From positions 62,001-126,000 of the forward strand of contig DATJPT010000009.1 in the NCBI GenBank assembly GCA_035506275.1: 64,000 nucleotides of DNA. Reading direction: 5' to 3'. Below, piece after piece: positions 46,401-54,784 of this stretch; the stretch's first letter is position 1; each line of letters starts with the position of its first letter. Position numbers and translations under genes: made by a program. Source of the stretch: Bacteroidota bacterium (GTDB lineage: Bacteria > Bacteroidota > Ignavibacteria > UBA10030 > UBA8401). Below the pieces are notes generated by a model that did no database searches, was not told the origin of the DNA, and saw nothing but the letters and a program-made list of their open reading frames with translations.

Positions 46401-46810
46401 AGACCCAGAATAACGAGAACGAGCTGGTGATTCATAGTCAGCTGATCGCCAACCTTTATCTTCAGGAATTCAAGCAGCGCTATGAGGATGCCGGCGGCAG
46501 CGACGACATTGTCTTGTCTGTGAAATCGGTTTCGACAGAGGCGCCGACGAAATACGAACTGAGCCAGAACTATCCGAACCCTTTCAATCCTACGACGAAT
46601 GTTCAATTCTCGGTCGTCAACGCAAGATTCGTGTCAGTGAAGGTCTATGATATTCTTGGCAGGGAGGTCGGAACGCTTGTCAATGAAACCATGAGTCCCG
46701 GGGTCTATACCGTGACATGGAATGCGGAGCGGTTCTCGAGCGGCATGTACTTCATCCGGATGGAGGCCGGTAATTTTTCGGCCGTCAGAAAAATTGTGCT
46801 GGTGAAATAA
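43496..46810 (+). CDS. Secreted multidomain protein: lamin-tail domain, OB-like and FnIII-like domains, two phospholipase D motifs, T9SS sorting domain
   Basis: 1104 aa. Signal peptide (about 1-25, ending SASAQ). A lamin-tail-like domain follows (HVVISEVYGGGGNSGSTYKN, FVELYNPTT, LSGWSVQYSS). Residues about 360-460 look like an OB-fold/DUF5689-type unit (VTVSGIITADY; GDSVTVTGTITQFRG), about 557-645 a fibronectin-III-like domain. Two phospholipase-D-like modules carry HKD motifs: HNKFYIFD (His759, Lys761, Asp766) with VVTGSWN, and HHKYAVID (His940, Lys942, Asp947) with VLTGSHNWS. Residues 1020-1104 are a type IX sorting domain (QNYPNPFNPTT, YDILGREVGTL, GMYFIRMEAG). Likely a cell-surface or released phosphodiesterase (nuclease or phospholipase). 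The ATG at 43496 follows a strong GAGGAG. Confidence 0.88.
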   Translation: MKCVLANVLLVVMVSGAIIQSASAQPANHVVISEVYGGGGNSGSTYKNDFVELYNPTTSPVSLSGWSVQYSSAAGTTWQVTNLSGTIAAHGYFLVQESAGTGGTVNLPTPDVADTLKLSATGGKISLSSAASALSGANPTGPSIVDRVGYGTANGYEGAGAAPAPSNTTSIERKANRTATSSSMAPGGSDELAGNGYDSNNNDSDFVVRSSPQPQNSSSPLEPALTVGGNGTGTAVISPATVNALSTTSFTIAVAGDGTNTLDSVIVIPPSGWVWSESVSSISLSGSGGTNAVAAVAADTISIGKAAITDMDSCKITITSLTAPDSSVTSNFIIKTGLNGGTPLKIAAAVSVTVLKIAHIVDIHINNAQGIPAPPYQVGATVTVSGIITADYSATQTNIFVQDATGGVCVYHPYRSFDYQLGDSVTVTGTITQFRGLVEVSPDTTNYILHSRGNALPVPLVLTAHDVNETFNTDDFTELNEGRLVRINGVTYNASANTITDATGTTGSYITSTPPSGAFDVVGILKQYQPGSPAAPPYTGNYEVDPRFDADVIPLPGPVMTTAPYESGIGPNSVIINVITSSPSIAVVKYGLTPSYTDSVTSPVDTAHAVLLKNLAVSTVYHYQVFVSDPSGTNSTADAIFITGSTSSDSIGVFFNKSVSFSIAQAESAKQLVDLSKVLLYRISKAQYSIDMCAYSFSGGVGATIASALLAAHGRGIKVRVIGEHDNITTAPWGTLKSGGITVIDDAYDLVNAGNGLMHNKFYIFDHRDSSVSRNDWVVTGSWNATDPGTDDDAQNMIEIQDRSLAEAYTIEFNEMWGSSGDSPDQALSRFGADKTDNTPHRFLIGGYPMELYFSPSDKTTSKINAALNAATSSINVCMYTFTRDDLAATLIAKKNAGEKVHVVMDNKTDTGNEFSALQNAGVDVLLKNLAPSPSSALLHHKYAVIDADNPSPSNVVLTGSHNWSSAAETQNNENELVIHSQLIANLYLQEFKQRYEDAGGSDDIVLSVKSVSTEAPTKYELSQNYPNPFNPTTNVQFSVVNARFVSVKVYDILGREVGTLVNETMSPGVYTVTWNAERFSSGMYFIRMEAGNFSAVRKIVLVK

Positions 46811-46844
46811 TTTCCGGACAGTTGGAAGGAGCGGGATGCCGTTT

Positions 46845-46873
46845 CATGGATTCAGCGGGGGTCTGAATCCATG
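46845..46873. repeat. Inverted repeat in the gap after the T9SS protein gene
   Basis: 11-bp perfect arms (46845-46855 with 46863-46873, CATGGATTCAG/CTGAATCCATG) around a 7-nt loop. Further along, TGACGG/CCGTCA (46896-46901/46906-46911) is followed by GATTTTCTC and could be a weak terminator, and CCGATC/GATCGG lies at 46925-46939. The 207-bp gap therefore holds several hairpins but no gene. Confidence 0.6.
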
Positions 46874-47017
46874 CGTCGCTGATCCAAGCTCAGCGTGACG
46901 GAATGCCGTCAGATTTTCTCGTTCCCGATCTGCGATCGGCAAGGAGCGGAAATTATCTACCTGTAGCACCACCGCGGACTCAGCGTTGTTGATTTTGACC
47001 GTTCCGGTCTGTATTTT

Positions 47018-47581
47018 ATGCCTCAATCTGAGGAAACGATGCCTGATCTGCCTCGTGAAGAAATACGCCTCCGTTTTTCTTCTGCAAAAAGCTTCAACGA
47101 GATTTTTGACGCCTTCGAATCGGCGATCAACCAGCACATCGACGACATTGAACTCTACCGGCAGCTCTTCTGGAACGATTCCCTTCGCATCGATGAAATT
47201 ATTTTGTTCGGGGAGAAGCTTGCGAAGGAATTCCCCCATAACGCTTACGACGTGTACATGTGGATGGCAAACGTCTTCGAAGCGGTGTTTTCTTCCGAAG
47301 ATAATTTTGAACACAGCCTGATGTACTACCAAAAAGCCGCTTCGGTCAATCCCGTCGCGCCCGACCCGTACCTGGACGCATGCGACTGTTACGATCCTGA
47401 CCTCAATATCCCTCCGCTTGAAACGCTTGTTGAATTTGTCAAAAAGGGGCTCGACCGGGTCACGGACAACAAGAGTCTCTGCAGCCGTCTCTCGAAATTG
47501 TACAAGCTTCTGGGCGACGAGGATCTCGCTGAATACTACCGCCTCAAAGCAGACGAATCGGGAGAACTCCCGCCGACATGA
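47018..47581 (+). CDS. TPR-like helical-repeat protein of unknown function
   Basis: 187-aa soluble protein made of helices spaced like tetratricopeptide repeats: FDAFESAINQHIDDIELYRQ, an alpha pair around AYDVYMWMANVFEAVF, LMYYQKAASVNPVAPDPYLD and LCSRLSKLYKLLGDEDLAEYY. No signal peptide. The ATG at 47018 is the longest start, but one at 47039 has GAGGAAACG directly upstream and may be the true one. Its stop overlaps the EamA gene by 4 bp. Role unknown. Confidence 0.65.
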   Translation: MPQSEETMPDLPREEIRLRFSSAKSFNEIFDAFESAINQHIDDIELYRQLFWNDSLRIDEIILFGEKLAKEFPHNAYDVYMWMANVFEAVFSSEDNFEHSLMYYQKAASVNPVAPDPYLDACDCYDPDLNIPPLETLVEFVKKGLDRVTDNKSLCSRLSKLYKLLGDEDLAEYYRLKADESGELPPT

Positions 47582-48465
47582 AGCAGGTAAAAGGGTATCT
47601 CTTCATCGCCATTGCCGCGACGCTCTGGGGGGCATCGGCGACGATCGTCAAGCATCTGTTCAACATCCAGTATCCGCCGCTGATCATCGTACAAACGCGC
47701 GTCTCGATCGCGTTCGTTGTTCTCGTCGTCTCCTTTCTTGTGACTAATCCGCGCCTTCTCGTGTTCAGGCTTCGCGACGTGCCGCTCTTCTTTTTCGTCG
47801 GAGTGTGCGGCATCGCCGGTTCGAACTATTTTTACTATTTCGCGATCAAGGAATCGAACGTGTCGACGGCGATCGTTGTGCAGTATTCAGCGCCGATCAT
47901 GGTCGCGTTGTACGCCATCGCAATGCAGCACGAGAAAATGACGCGGTTCAAACTTCTCGCGTTGGTCTTCTCCACGGCTGGTATTTTTCTCGCCGTCGGA
48001 GGCCTCAACGGGTTGCTGGTCGCGAACCACAAAGGGATCCTCTTTGCTCTGATGGCCGCAGTGTCGTACGCGATCTTCAATCTGGCGGGAAAACCGCTGA
48101 CGAAAAAATATTCCGTCTGGTCGTCTCTCGTGTTCACGCTGGGGGCGGCAACGCTCTTCTGGCTCGTTGTGCAGCCTCCCCGGACCATTCTGGCCGCGGG
48201 ATATACGTTTGCCGACTGGAAGATCTTCGCTCTTGTTTCGACGACCTCGATCCTGGTTCCGTACTCCTTCTACTTTTTTGGGCTTCAGTATCTCTCTCCG
48301 ACCAGGGCGATCATCACCAGCACGCTGGAACCGGTCGTCGCCATTGCGACGGAGTTTATTTTTCTCGGGGGAACGATGGGGCCTCTTCAGATCGTCGGCG
48401 CGTTCTTCGTGATCGGCTCGATCATTTTGCTTGAAACGACTTCCGGCATGCACCGGGAGAGCTAA
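47578..48465 (+). CDS. EamA (drug/metabolite transporter) family permease
   Basis: 295-aa inner-membrane protein with ten hydrophobic segments arranged as two EamA repeats: the first begins GYLFIAIAATLWGASATIVK, the second KGILFALMAAVSYAIFNLAG near residue 146. The landmark SPTRAIITSTLEPVVAIATEF sits near the C-terminus. Family members export amino acids, nucleosides or other small metabolites; substrate not predictable here. Coupled to the preceding gene by an ATGA overlap, and followed 11 bp later by trmH. Confidence 0.92.
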   Translation: MKQVKGYLFIAIAATLWGASATIVKHLFNIQYPPLIIVQTRVSIAFVVLVVSFLVTNPRLLVFRLRDVPLFFFVGVCGIAGSNYFYYFAIKESNVSTAIVVQYSAPIMVALYAIAMQHEKMTRFKLLALVFSTAGIFLAVGGLNGLLVANHKGILFALMAAVSYAIFNLAGKPLTKKYSVWSSLVFTLGAATLFWLVVQPPRTILAAGYTFADWKIFALVSTTSILVPYSFYFFGLQYLSPTRAIITSTLEPVVAIATEFIFLGGTMGPLQIVGAFFVIGSIILLETTSGMHRES

Positions 48466-48476
48466 GGAAGGCATGA

Positions 48477-49058
48477 ATGAGATCGGAAAGGCGAACGCAA
48501 AAGATAGTAACGGTGCTCTCCCGTCGGCAGCCCGACCTGACGATCGTTATCGAAAATATTCATGATCCCCATAATGTGAGCGCAATGCTCCGGTCTGCGG
48601 ATGCTGTCGGCATTCATGAGGTCCAGCTGGTGTACACAAAGGAGAAATTCCCAAAGGTCGGCAAGAAAAGCTCGTCGAGCGCAAACAAATGGGTGGAGAG
48701 AAGAAGGTTTGATTCACTCCGGGAATGCTACGACCGGCTTCACAGTGAAGGATTCTTGATTTATGCCACCCGGCTGGATGAGGCGGCCCGTCCTCTTTAC
48801 TCGTTCGACCTGAAGAAAAAGGTCGCCTTTGTCTTCGGCAACGAACATGCGGGCGTTTCCGATGAAGCGGCCTCGCTGGCCGATGCGAGCATCATGATCC
48901 CGATGATGGGGATGATTCAAAGCCTTAATGTCTCCGTCGCCTGTGCGGTGACGCTCTACGAAGCGCTGCGGCAGCGCCTGAACGAAGAGAACTATGGGAT
49001 ACCAAAATTCAAAAAAAAAGAGTTTGACCGCCTCTGCAGTGAATGGCTGAAAAAATAA
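48477..49058 (+). CDS. trmH: tRNA (guanosine-2'-O-)-methyltransferase TrmH (SpoU family)
   Basis: 193-aa SPOUT-fold methyltransferase, probably modifying G18 of tRNA. Motif 1 is VIENIHDPHNVSAMLRSADA near residue 24; motifs 2 and 3 are FVFGNEHAGVSDEA near 119 and IPMMGMIQSLNVSVACAV near 141, which form the trefoil-knot cofactor site. The C-terminal RQRLNEENYG segment continues into a basic helix as in TrmH proper. Other SpoU members (rRNA methylation) are possible but less like it. Confidence 0.9.
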   Translation: MRSERRTQKIVTVLSRRQPDLTIVIENIHDPHNVSAMLRSADAVGIHEVQLVYTKEKFPKVGKKSSSSANKWVERRRFDSLRECYDRLHSEGFLIYATRLDEAARPLYSFDLKKKVAFVFGNEHAGVSDEAASLADASIMIPMMGMIQSLNVSVACAVTLYEALRQRLNEENYGIPKFKKKEFDRLCSEWLKK

Positions 49059-49165
49059 TTCTTTACATTCTGTCAAAAACTCTCTACATTCATCGTGATT
49101 TTGTGTAGGCGAAACCTGTTGCCGAAAGTATCTCATCAACGACCTGCCTCTGCCGGAGGATGTCT

Positions 49166-50152
49166 ATGCGTTTGCTTCCATCAATAGTGTTGATCTCCGC
49201 TGTTACCGTCTCGCTTGCCGGCTGCACGCGGGGAGGGAAGGTCGATGCCGTGAACGCCGAAATGATCCCGCTGAAAGACAAGGTGATCACCGGATACGTC
49301 ACGGGAAAAGGGGGAGTAAAGCTCTTTATCCGCATCGAAGGAAACGGTTCGCCGACGCTGGTGCTCCCCGGCGGTCCCGGTTACGGGTTCGATTATCTTG
49401 TCCCGGTCCTTTCGGAACTTGATTCATCCTGCCAGATGATTTATTTTGACCCTCGCGGGTGCGGCCGGTCCGACCGGTTCAAGAATCCTGCGCTCTATTC
49501 GCTCGACAACATGGTCGCCGATGTTGAATCGCTCCGGACCCACCTCAACATCTCCGCGTTCAATATTATCGGCCATGAAACGGGGGGAATGCTGGCGCAG
49601 AAGTACGCCATTAAATATCCCGCACGCGTCAACAGGCTTCTTCTCATGAGCACGACCGCTCAGGTTTCCGACCTTGCCATCTGGCTCAACAGCTTCAGGG
49701 ATTTTATGCCAAGGCAAATTGCCGCCCAGATAAAACGGTATGAGAGGGACAGTCTCTTCGCCGACGGCCGCTATTCGGATGTTTATGAGCGGACGGTTTT
49801 ATCCGGCATCATGGTGCCAAACTATTTTTCCACCGCTTCAAGCGTTCCCCCCGATTTCTCTTTGCCCGAACGGTCGTGGCCCGTCTATCTTGCCATGTGG
49901 GGGAATACCGGTTATTTTGATATCTCGGGAAACTTGAAGGACTTTGACGTGCGGAACGACCTGAAGACCCTGAAGATCAAAACGCTGATTCTGGTCGGTC
50001 AAAACGATTACATTTCTCCATTCGTGATGGAGTCGCTGGTGAGTTCAATTCCAAAAGCCAAGATGCACACGTTCGACGGCGCAGGCCATTTCTTTTACCT
50101 GGAAAAGCGTGACGAATTTTTGAACGTGGTAAAGGATTTCCTTAACAACTGA
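49166..50152 (+). CDS. Alpha/beta hydrolase lipoprotein with Glu in the nucleophile position
   Basis: 328-aa predicted lipoprotein (lipobox LAGC, about residue 18). The fold resembles proline iminopeptidase: LVLPGGPGYGFDYLVP, YFDPRGCGRSDR, QNDYISPFVMESL (acid) and FDGAGHFFYLEKRDE (catalytic His). The nucleophile elbow, normally GHSxGG, reads GHETGGM, so the serine is replaced by Glu138. The nearest homologue in the window (62419) has an intact Ser. The rest of the fold is well preserved and the frame is open, so it is not a decayed gene. The ATG at 49166 has GGAGG 6 nt upstream, better spaced than the ATG at 49160. Confidence 0.82.
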   Translation: MRLLPSIVLISAVTVSLAGCTRGGKVDAVNAEMIPLKDKVITGYVTGKGGVKLFIRIEGNGSPTLVLPGGPGYGFDYLVPVLSELDSSCQMIYFDPRGCGRSDRFKNPALYSLDNMVADVESLRTHLNISAFNIIGHETGGMLAQKYAIKYPARVNRLLLMSTTAQVSDLAIWLNSFRDFMPRQIAAQIKRYERDSLFADGRYSDVYERTVLSGIMVPNYFSTASSVPPDFSLPERSWPVYLAMWGNTGYFDISGNLKDFDVRNDLKTLKIKTLILVGQNDYISPFVMESLVSSIPKAKMHTFDGAGHFFYLEKRDEFLNVVKDFLNN

Positions 50153-50190
50153 CGAACCCGCAGCGCAAACGGTTGATTTCTTTTTGCTTG

Positions 50191-51093
50191 TCAGATATCG
50201 CTGATCTCTTTTCTTTCCCTGTATAACCCTCCGACAGCCGCCCCAAGAATAAACACGATGCTGGAACAGTAGACCCAAACCATCGCCACGAGAATAAAGG
50301 CATAGGCGCCGTACACTTTTCTGAAGGGCTGAAAGGTGGTGAGATAGAGCGCGAACAAGAAGCCGGCAATTTTCCAGAGGACGGTTGTTGAAATTGCCGA
50401 GATAAGCGAAGAGCGTGTTGTGGTGCCGTAGAACGGAATAAATCGGTAGGCCAGAAATGCCATGAGAACGGTGAGGAGAAAGGAAGTAAGCCGCGCGAGA
50501 AAATCGGGAAGAGCAGTCTGCATCGCGACGAAATTCGGGCCGAACATTTCGACGCTGTACCGTGAAATAAGCGTGTAAAGCCAGTTGAGCGTGTTGATGG
50601 AAATAAAGAGCCATCCAAGCGCGAGAACAAGGACGAGGTCTTTCAGCTGGCTCAGGAAAATTCCGGTTGTGGTTGTGATACGGTAAATCCGGTGAAGGGC
50701 TGATCGAACGGAGCTGAAAAGGGACGTCGACGTATAAATGAGGACAATCGCTCCGAACACTCCCATCGACTGGCGGAATTCAACGAGGTCGTTGATGATC
50801 CGGAAAGTGAGATTCTTGATTTCGTTGGCCTGGGCCTGATTGGGAAGAGCTTTGGAGAGGAACTTCTCGATGTTCTGCATCGCCATCTCCGAGGAATTCA
50901 ACACCACCCCAAGGAGGGCGGAGACAAGGAGCAAGAGGGGAATGATGCAGAGCAGAACGTTGAATGCAATGCCGGATGCAAGGAACAACACATCATCCTC
51001 GATGAACCGGGTCATCAATCCGCGGGAATAGTACCGCGTTGCATCCAAAAAATTGCGTACGAAAAAACTTATTCTTTTGTCCAATCGGGTCAT
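50191..51093 (-). CDS. YihY/BrkB family inner-membrane protein
   Basis: 300-aa polytopic membrane protein with six hydrophobic segments. Family features are visible: DDVLFLASGIAFNVLLCIIPLLLLVSAL-type first helix region, RSALHRIYRI in the middle loop, the KVYGAYAFILVAMVWVYCSS segment near residue 270 and a basic C-terminus. YihY proteins were once called ribonuclease BN; that is now considered wrong and the function is uncertain. It lies 14 bp after the DUF4013 gene and converges with the hydrolase at 50152. Confidence 0.9.
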   Translation of the reverse strand: MTRLDKRISFFVRNFLDATRYYSRGLMTRFIEDDVLFLASGIAFNVLLCIIPLLLLVSALLGVVLNSSEMAMQNIEKFLSKALPNQAQANEIKNLTFRIINDLVEFRQSMGVFGAIVLIYTSTSLFSSVRSALHRIYRITTTTGIFLSQLKDLVLVLALGWLFISINTLNWLYTLISRYSVEMFGPNFVAMQTALPDFLARLTSFLLTVLMAFLAYRFIPFYGTTTRSSLISAISTTVLWKIAGFLFALYLTTFQPFRKVYGAYAFILVAMVWVYCSSIVFILGAAVGGLYRERKEISDI

Positions 51094-51107
51094 GGTCGTG
51101 CAGGGGA

Positions 51108-51689
51108 TTACAGTTTGGCAAGCTGTGCAAGGATATGCGACTCAGCCAGGATCCCCCAAAAGACAACGAACGGCCACCCAACGATCATCGACATCCACCC
51201 AAGCGACACTGACGATGCAACGGTCAGAAACCCTGCCGCAAGGGCAACAACATACATCAGGGGGTGACGCAGAGTTCGTTTTGCGATGTCCGAAACGGAA
51301 AAGCATGAGAAGAAGGCCGGCCGGTGCGCATACTGAATCAGGACGAGCGGCAGCCAACAAAAAAGGAAAATGCATAGGATTCCGATGAGCTCTGCCGCGG
51401 TCGGTGTACCGAAAGCCGCCCCGACGATCACCGCCAAAACGGCGGCATATAATAGAGCGGCGAAGAGGACGATCAGACCTTGCCTGAAAAGCCTTCGAAC
51501 GTTCCGCCACTCCGGAAGCACAATGTCGTCGTGGCCCAGGGCAGCACGGAGATACTCGATCTCATACCCGAGGAGGAACGGAATCCCGACGACGATCCCG
51601 CTCAGCATGACGAATATTCCCCCGATAAAAACCTTGAGGAACCATGAACTGTCCTTGAACATGTAAGAGAATGACCGGGAGATATCCAT
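51108..51689 (-). CDS. DUF4013 domain membrane protein
   Basis: 193-aa integral membrane protein with about five hydrophobic segments. The N-terminal pattern RSFSYMFKDSSWFLKVFIGG, then GIPFLLGYEIEYLRAAL and the LPEW motif near residue 58 followed by a basic loop, matches my recollection of DUF4013. Function unknown. It is first of a two-gene minus-strand unit with YihY (14-bp gap). The 162 bp upstream to the divergent receptor gene contain no other gene. Confidence 0.75.
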   Translation of the reverse strand: MDISRSFSYMFKDSSWFLKVFIGGIFVMLSGIVVGIPFLLGYEIEYLRAALGHDDIVLPEWRNVRRLFRQGLIVLFAALLYAAVLAVIVGAAFGTPTAAELIGILCIFLFCWLPLVLIQYAHRPAFFSCFSVSDIAKRTLRHPLMYVVALAAGFLTVASSVSLGWMSMIVGWPFVVFWGILAESHILAQLAKL

Positions 51690-51851
51690 TCACATCTTTC
51701 TGGGAAAACAAGTTGTGAGAGAATAGGAACTTTTTCCTTCTTAAGCAAGGCGGTCCGCGCTTTTTAGTAAAGCCATTCTCCCGGCAGCGCTCTTAAACTA
51801 TTCTGCAATCACGGGGTCGAATAGATTAACTAAAATGAGTTCGCATTATTG

Positions 51852-54692
51852 ATGACACGAATTACACTTCGAACCCTCCTCGCTCTTCTGCTGTTATCCC
51901 CGATCAGTATCTTTTCTCAGACTGTCAGCGTTCAGGGGCGGGTGCTTGAGGCCAAAACGAAAACCCCGCTTCCGGGCGCACACGTGAAGCTTATAAATAG
52001 CGACGATCCTTCCCAATCGTTTATCAGTTCGACTGACGAGCGCGGGGTCTTCAAGTTTTCAGGGATTCTGAAACATTCTTATACGCTCGAGGCGACCTAC
52101 GTTGGATGCAACATGTTCACGAAAACTGTCCGAGTGGAGACACAGCCGACCGATCTGGCAGATCTCTTATTGACCCAGATCCCGATCCAGCTGGGGGAGG
52201 TCGACGTTGAAGGATCGCCCCCTCCGGCAGTTCAGAAAGCCGACACGACCGAATTCAACGCCGGCGCGTTCAAGACAAATCCCGATGCCGTTGCAGAGGA
52301 CCTTGTCGGGAAGCTTCCGGGCGTGATCGTGACCAACGGCACTGTGACGGCTCAGGGGGAAGCCGTGCAGCAGGTGCTTGTTGATGGTAAACCTTTTTTC
52401 GGCAGCGACCCGACGCTTGCTCTTCGGAACCTCCCGGCAGACGCGATCGCAAAGATCCAGATCTTTGATAAGATGAGCGACCAGGCCGAGTTTACCGGTT
52501 TCGACGACGGCCAGTCCGTTAAGACGCTCAACATCATTACGAGGACCGACAAACGGAACCAGCAGTTCGGAAAAGGCTACGGCGGGTACGGGGACGATGA
52601 CAGATATATTGCGGGGGGGAGTGCGAACTATTTCCACCAGGGAACACGGCTTTCGGCGATCGGATTATCCAATGACCTTAATCAACAGAATTTTTCCACC
52701 CAGGATTTGCTCGGCGTTGTGGGGAATACAAATCAGCGCGGAGGTTTTGGAGGAGGGGGAGGCGGCGGATTCCGCGGAGGCGGCGGCGGAGGCGGCGCTG
52801 GATTCGGCGGCGGCGGTGGTCCGGGAGGAGGCGGTGCGAACATCAGCAATTTTCTTGTGGGACAGCAGAACGGTGTTGCAACGACAAATTCAGTCGGGTT
52901 GAATTACACTGATTCGTGGGGAAGTCATCTTTCCGTGACGCAAAGTTATTTCTTCAACTATACGAACACGGACAACGACCAAAAGCTGCATATGCAGTAT
53001 TTTCCGACGCCTGATTCCAGCACATTCTATGACGAGAACAGCGCCGCGAACAGCAAAAATGGGAACCATCGCGCCGATATGCGGCTTGAATATAATGCCG
53101 ATACACTGAACTCGATCATCGAACTCCCCAGGCTTTATTTCCAGAACAACAATTCCGCGAGTACGGTGGGCGGTGTCAATTCCCTGTCAACACAGCAGTT
53201 GATCAATCAAACCATGAACGACAACAACGCGGGTACAAACGGCGATAACCTATCCAATCACCTCGTCCTGAGACATAAATTCGACCTGCCCGGAAGAACG
53301 ATCTCGCTCGACCTCGGCACATCATATAATCAAAAACGGGGAACGACATCACAGCAGGCCGCCAGCGAGTATTATCAGGGGACGCGCACCACCGCCGACA
53401 CGCTCAATCAGCAGACGCCCATTTTCACCGACGGCTATACGGTGTCATCCCGGCTGGCGTATACCGAACCGATCGATGTGCTCAGTCTTCTTCAATTTAC
53501 TTACAATCCTTCATATTCGAGGAATAATTCGGATAACAAGAAATATAATTTTGATCCCGCTACCGGCGAATACACGATCCCGGATACCTCTCTTTCGAAC
53601 ACCTATCAGAATCAATATTGGACGCAGAACGGCGGTATCGCCTATCGTATTCGGCTGACGGGATTTAATGGGATGGCGGGAGTCTCATATCAGGTCGCCG
53701 CTCTGCGCGGGCAGCAGCAATTCCCGTTGACCACCACGATCACGCGGACCTATTACGATTTTCTTCCGAACGGGATGCTTACCTACAACATCGCCGAACA
53801 TACCAACCTCCGGATGTTCTACCGGACAACGACGCAGGCTCCGAGCATCAGCCAGCTTCAAAACGTCGTCGACAATTCCAATCCGCTGCAGCTCGCAACG
53901 GGCAATCCGTCGCTGAACGAGTCGTACACCCAGACGCTGACGACACGGTACATGGTAACGAACGTCGATAATAACCGGAGCACCTTTCTCTTGTTGTCGA
54001 TCGTCCATACCAACCAATATATCGGGAATGCCACGGTGACAGCGCAGCGCGATACGGTACTGAGCGGTGGAGTTGTGATGAACCGCGGGACGCAGCTATC
54101 GTTTCCCGTCAACCTTAACGGACAGTGGAATGTCAACTCGTTCTTCACTCACAGTATCGTCGTCGGATTTCTGAAGAGCAACCTCAACCTCACATCTGGA
54201 TTGACCTATGCCCGGACTCCCGGCTTGATCAACCAGGCATTGAACATAGCCGACACGTACGGGCCGGGCGCGGGTGCGGTCTTGAGCAGCAATGTAAGCG
54301 AGAAGATCGATTTTACGCTCTCATACAACGGCAACTATAACATTTCAAGAAATTCGTTCGAACCCGACCTGAACAGTCAGTACTACTCGCATACTGCGAC
54401 AATAAAAACCAATCTGATTTTCTGGGACGGCATGGTGTTTAGGAGCGAGGTCGATAATGCCCTGTACAGCGGACTGAGCGGCGGGTACAACAAAAATTCG
54501 GTTCTGTGGAACATGAGCTTCGGAAAGAAATTCTTCTCGAAGCAACAGGGGGAATTGACAGCGTCGGTTGTCGACCTTCTAAATCAAAATAAGAGCGTCA
54601 ATCGGACGGTGACGGGGACGTATGTTGAGGACACGCAGAACAATGTGCTGGGAAGATACTTCATGCTCACATTCACCTACACCGTTCGGTAA
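51852..54692 (+). CDS. TonB-dependent-receptor-type outer-membrane protein with glycine-rich insert
   Basis: 946 aa with signal peptide (about 1-22, ending IFSQ). Residues 25-110 are a carboxypeptidase-regulatory-like domain (VSVQGRVLEAKTKTPLPGAH). A plug domain follows (about 130-240: VAEDLVGKLPGVIV, QQVLVDGKPFF, LPADAIAKIQIFDK). The remainder is a beta-barrel ending FMLTFTYTVR. Residues about 296-332 are almost pure glycine with a few Arg, Phe and Ala, likely in an early barrel loop. This is the OMP_b-brl_3 type, without a clear partner SusD gene, so the substrate is unknown. The start is the ATG at 51852 right after an in-frame TTG. Confidence 0.88.
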   Translation: MTRITLRTLLALLLLSPISIFSQTVSVQGRVLEAKTKTPLPGAHVKLINSDDPSQSFISSTDERGVFKFSGILKHSYTLEATYVGCNMFTKTVRVETQPTDLADLLLTQIPIQLGEVDVEGSPPPAVQKADTTEFNAGAFKTNPDAVAEDLVGKLPGVIVTNGTVTAQGEAVQQVLVDGKPFFGSDPTLALRNLPADAIAKIQIFDKMSDQAEFTGFDDGQSVKTLNIITRTDKRNQQFGKGYGGYGDDDRYIAGGSANYFHQGTRLSAIGLSNDLNQQNFSTQDLLGVVGNTNQRGGFGGGGGGGFRGGGGGGGAGFGGGGGPGGGGANISNFLVGQQNGVATTNSVGLNYTDSWGSHLSVTQSYFFNYTNTDNDQKLHMQYFPTPDSSTFYDENSAANSKNGNHRADMRLEYNADTLNSIIELPRLYFQNNNSASTVGGVNSLSTQQLINQTMNDNNAGTNGDNLSNHLVLRHKFDLPGRTISLDLGTSYNQKRGTTSQQAASEYYQGTRTTADTLNQQTPIFTDGYTVSSRLAYTEPIDVLSLLQFTYNPSYSRNNSDNKKYNFDPATGEYTIPDTSLSNTYQNQYWTQNGGIAYRIRLTGFNGMAGVSYQVAALRGQQQFPLTTTITRTYYDFLPNGMLTYNIAEHTNLRMFYRTTTQAPSISQLQNVVDNSNPLQLATGNPSLNESYTQTLTTRYMVTNVDNNRSTFLLLSIVHTNQYIGNATVTAQRDTVLSGGVVMNRGTQLSFPVNLNGQWNVNSFFTHSIVVGFLKSNLNLTSGLTYARTPGLINQALNIADTYGPGAGAVLSSNVSEKIDFTLSYNGNYNISRNSFEPDLNSQYYSHTATIKTNLIFWDGMVFRSEVDNALYSGLSGGYNKNSVLWNMSFGKKFFSKQQGELTASVVDLLNQNKSVNRTVTGTYVEDTQNNVLGRYFMLTFTYTVR

Positions 54693-54730
54693 TAGAATTC
54701 TCCCCTTCGAAGATTCTCGGCGCCTCGATC

Positions 54731-54763
54731 CCGGCCCGAAATTATCCGTCAACGTCGGGCCGG
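54731..54763. repeat. Inverted repeat between convergent genes
   Basis: 9-bp perfect GC-rich arms (54731-54739 with 54755-54763, CCGGCCCGA/TCGGGCCGG) around a 15-nt loop in the gap between the receptor gene and the dienelactone hydrolase gene. There is no T-run on either side, so a termination role is only possible. Confidence 0.45.
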
Positions 54764-54784
54764 AATCAAGCAAAACGGAAAGCC

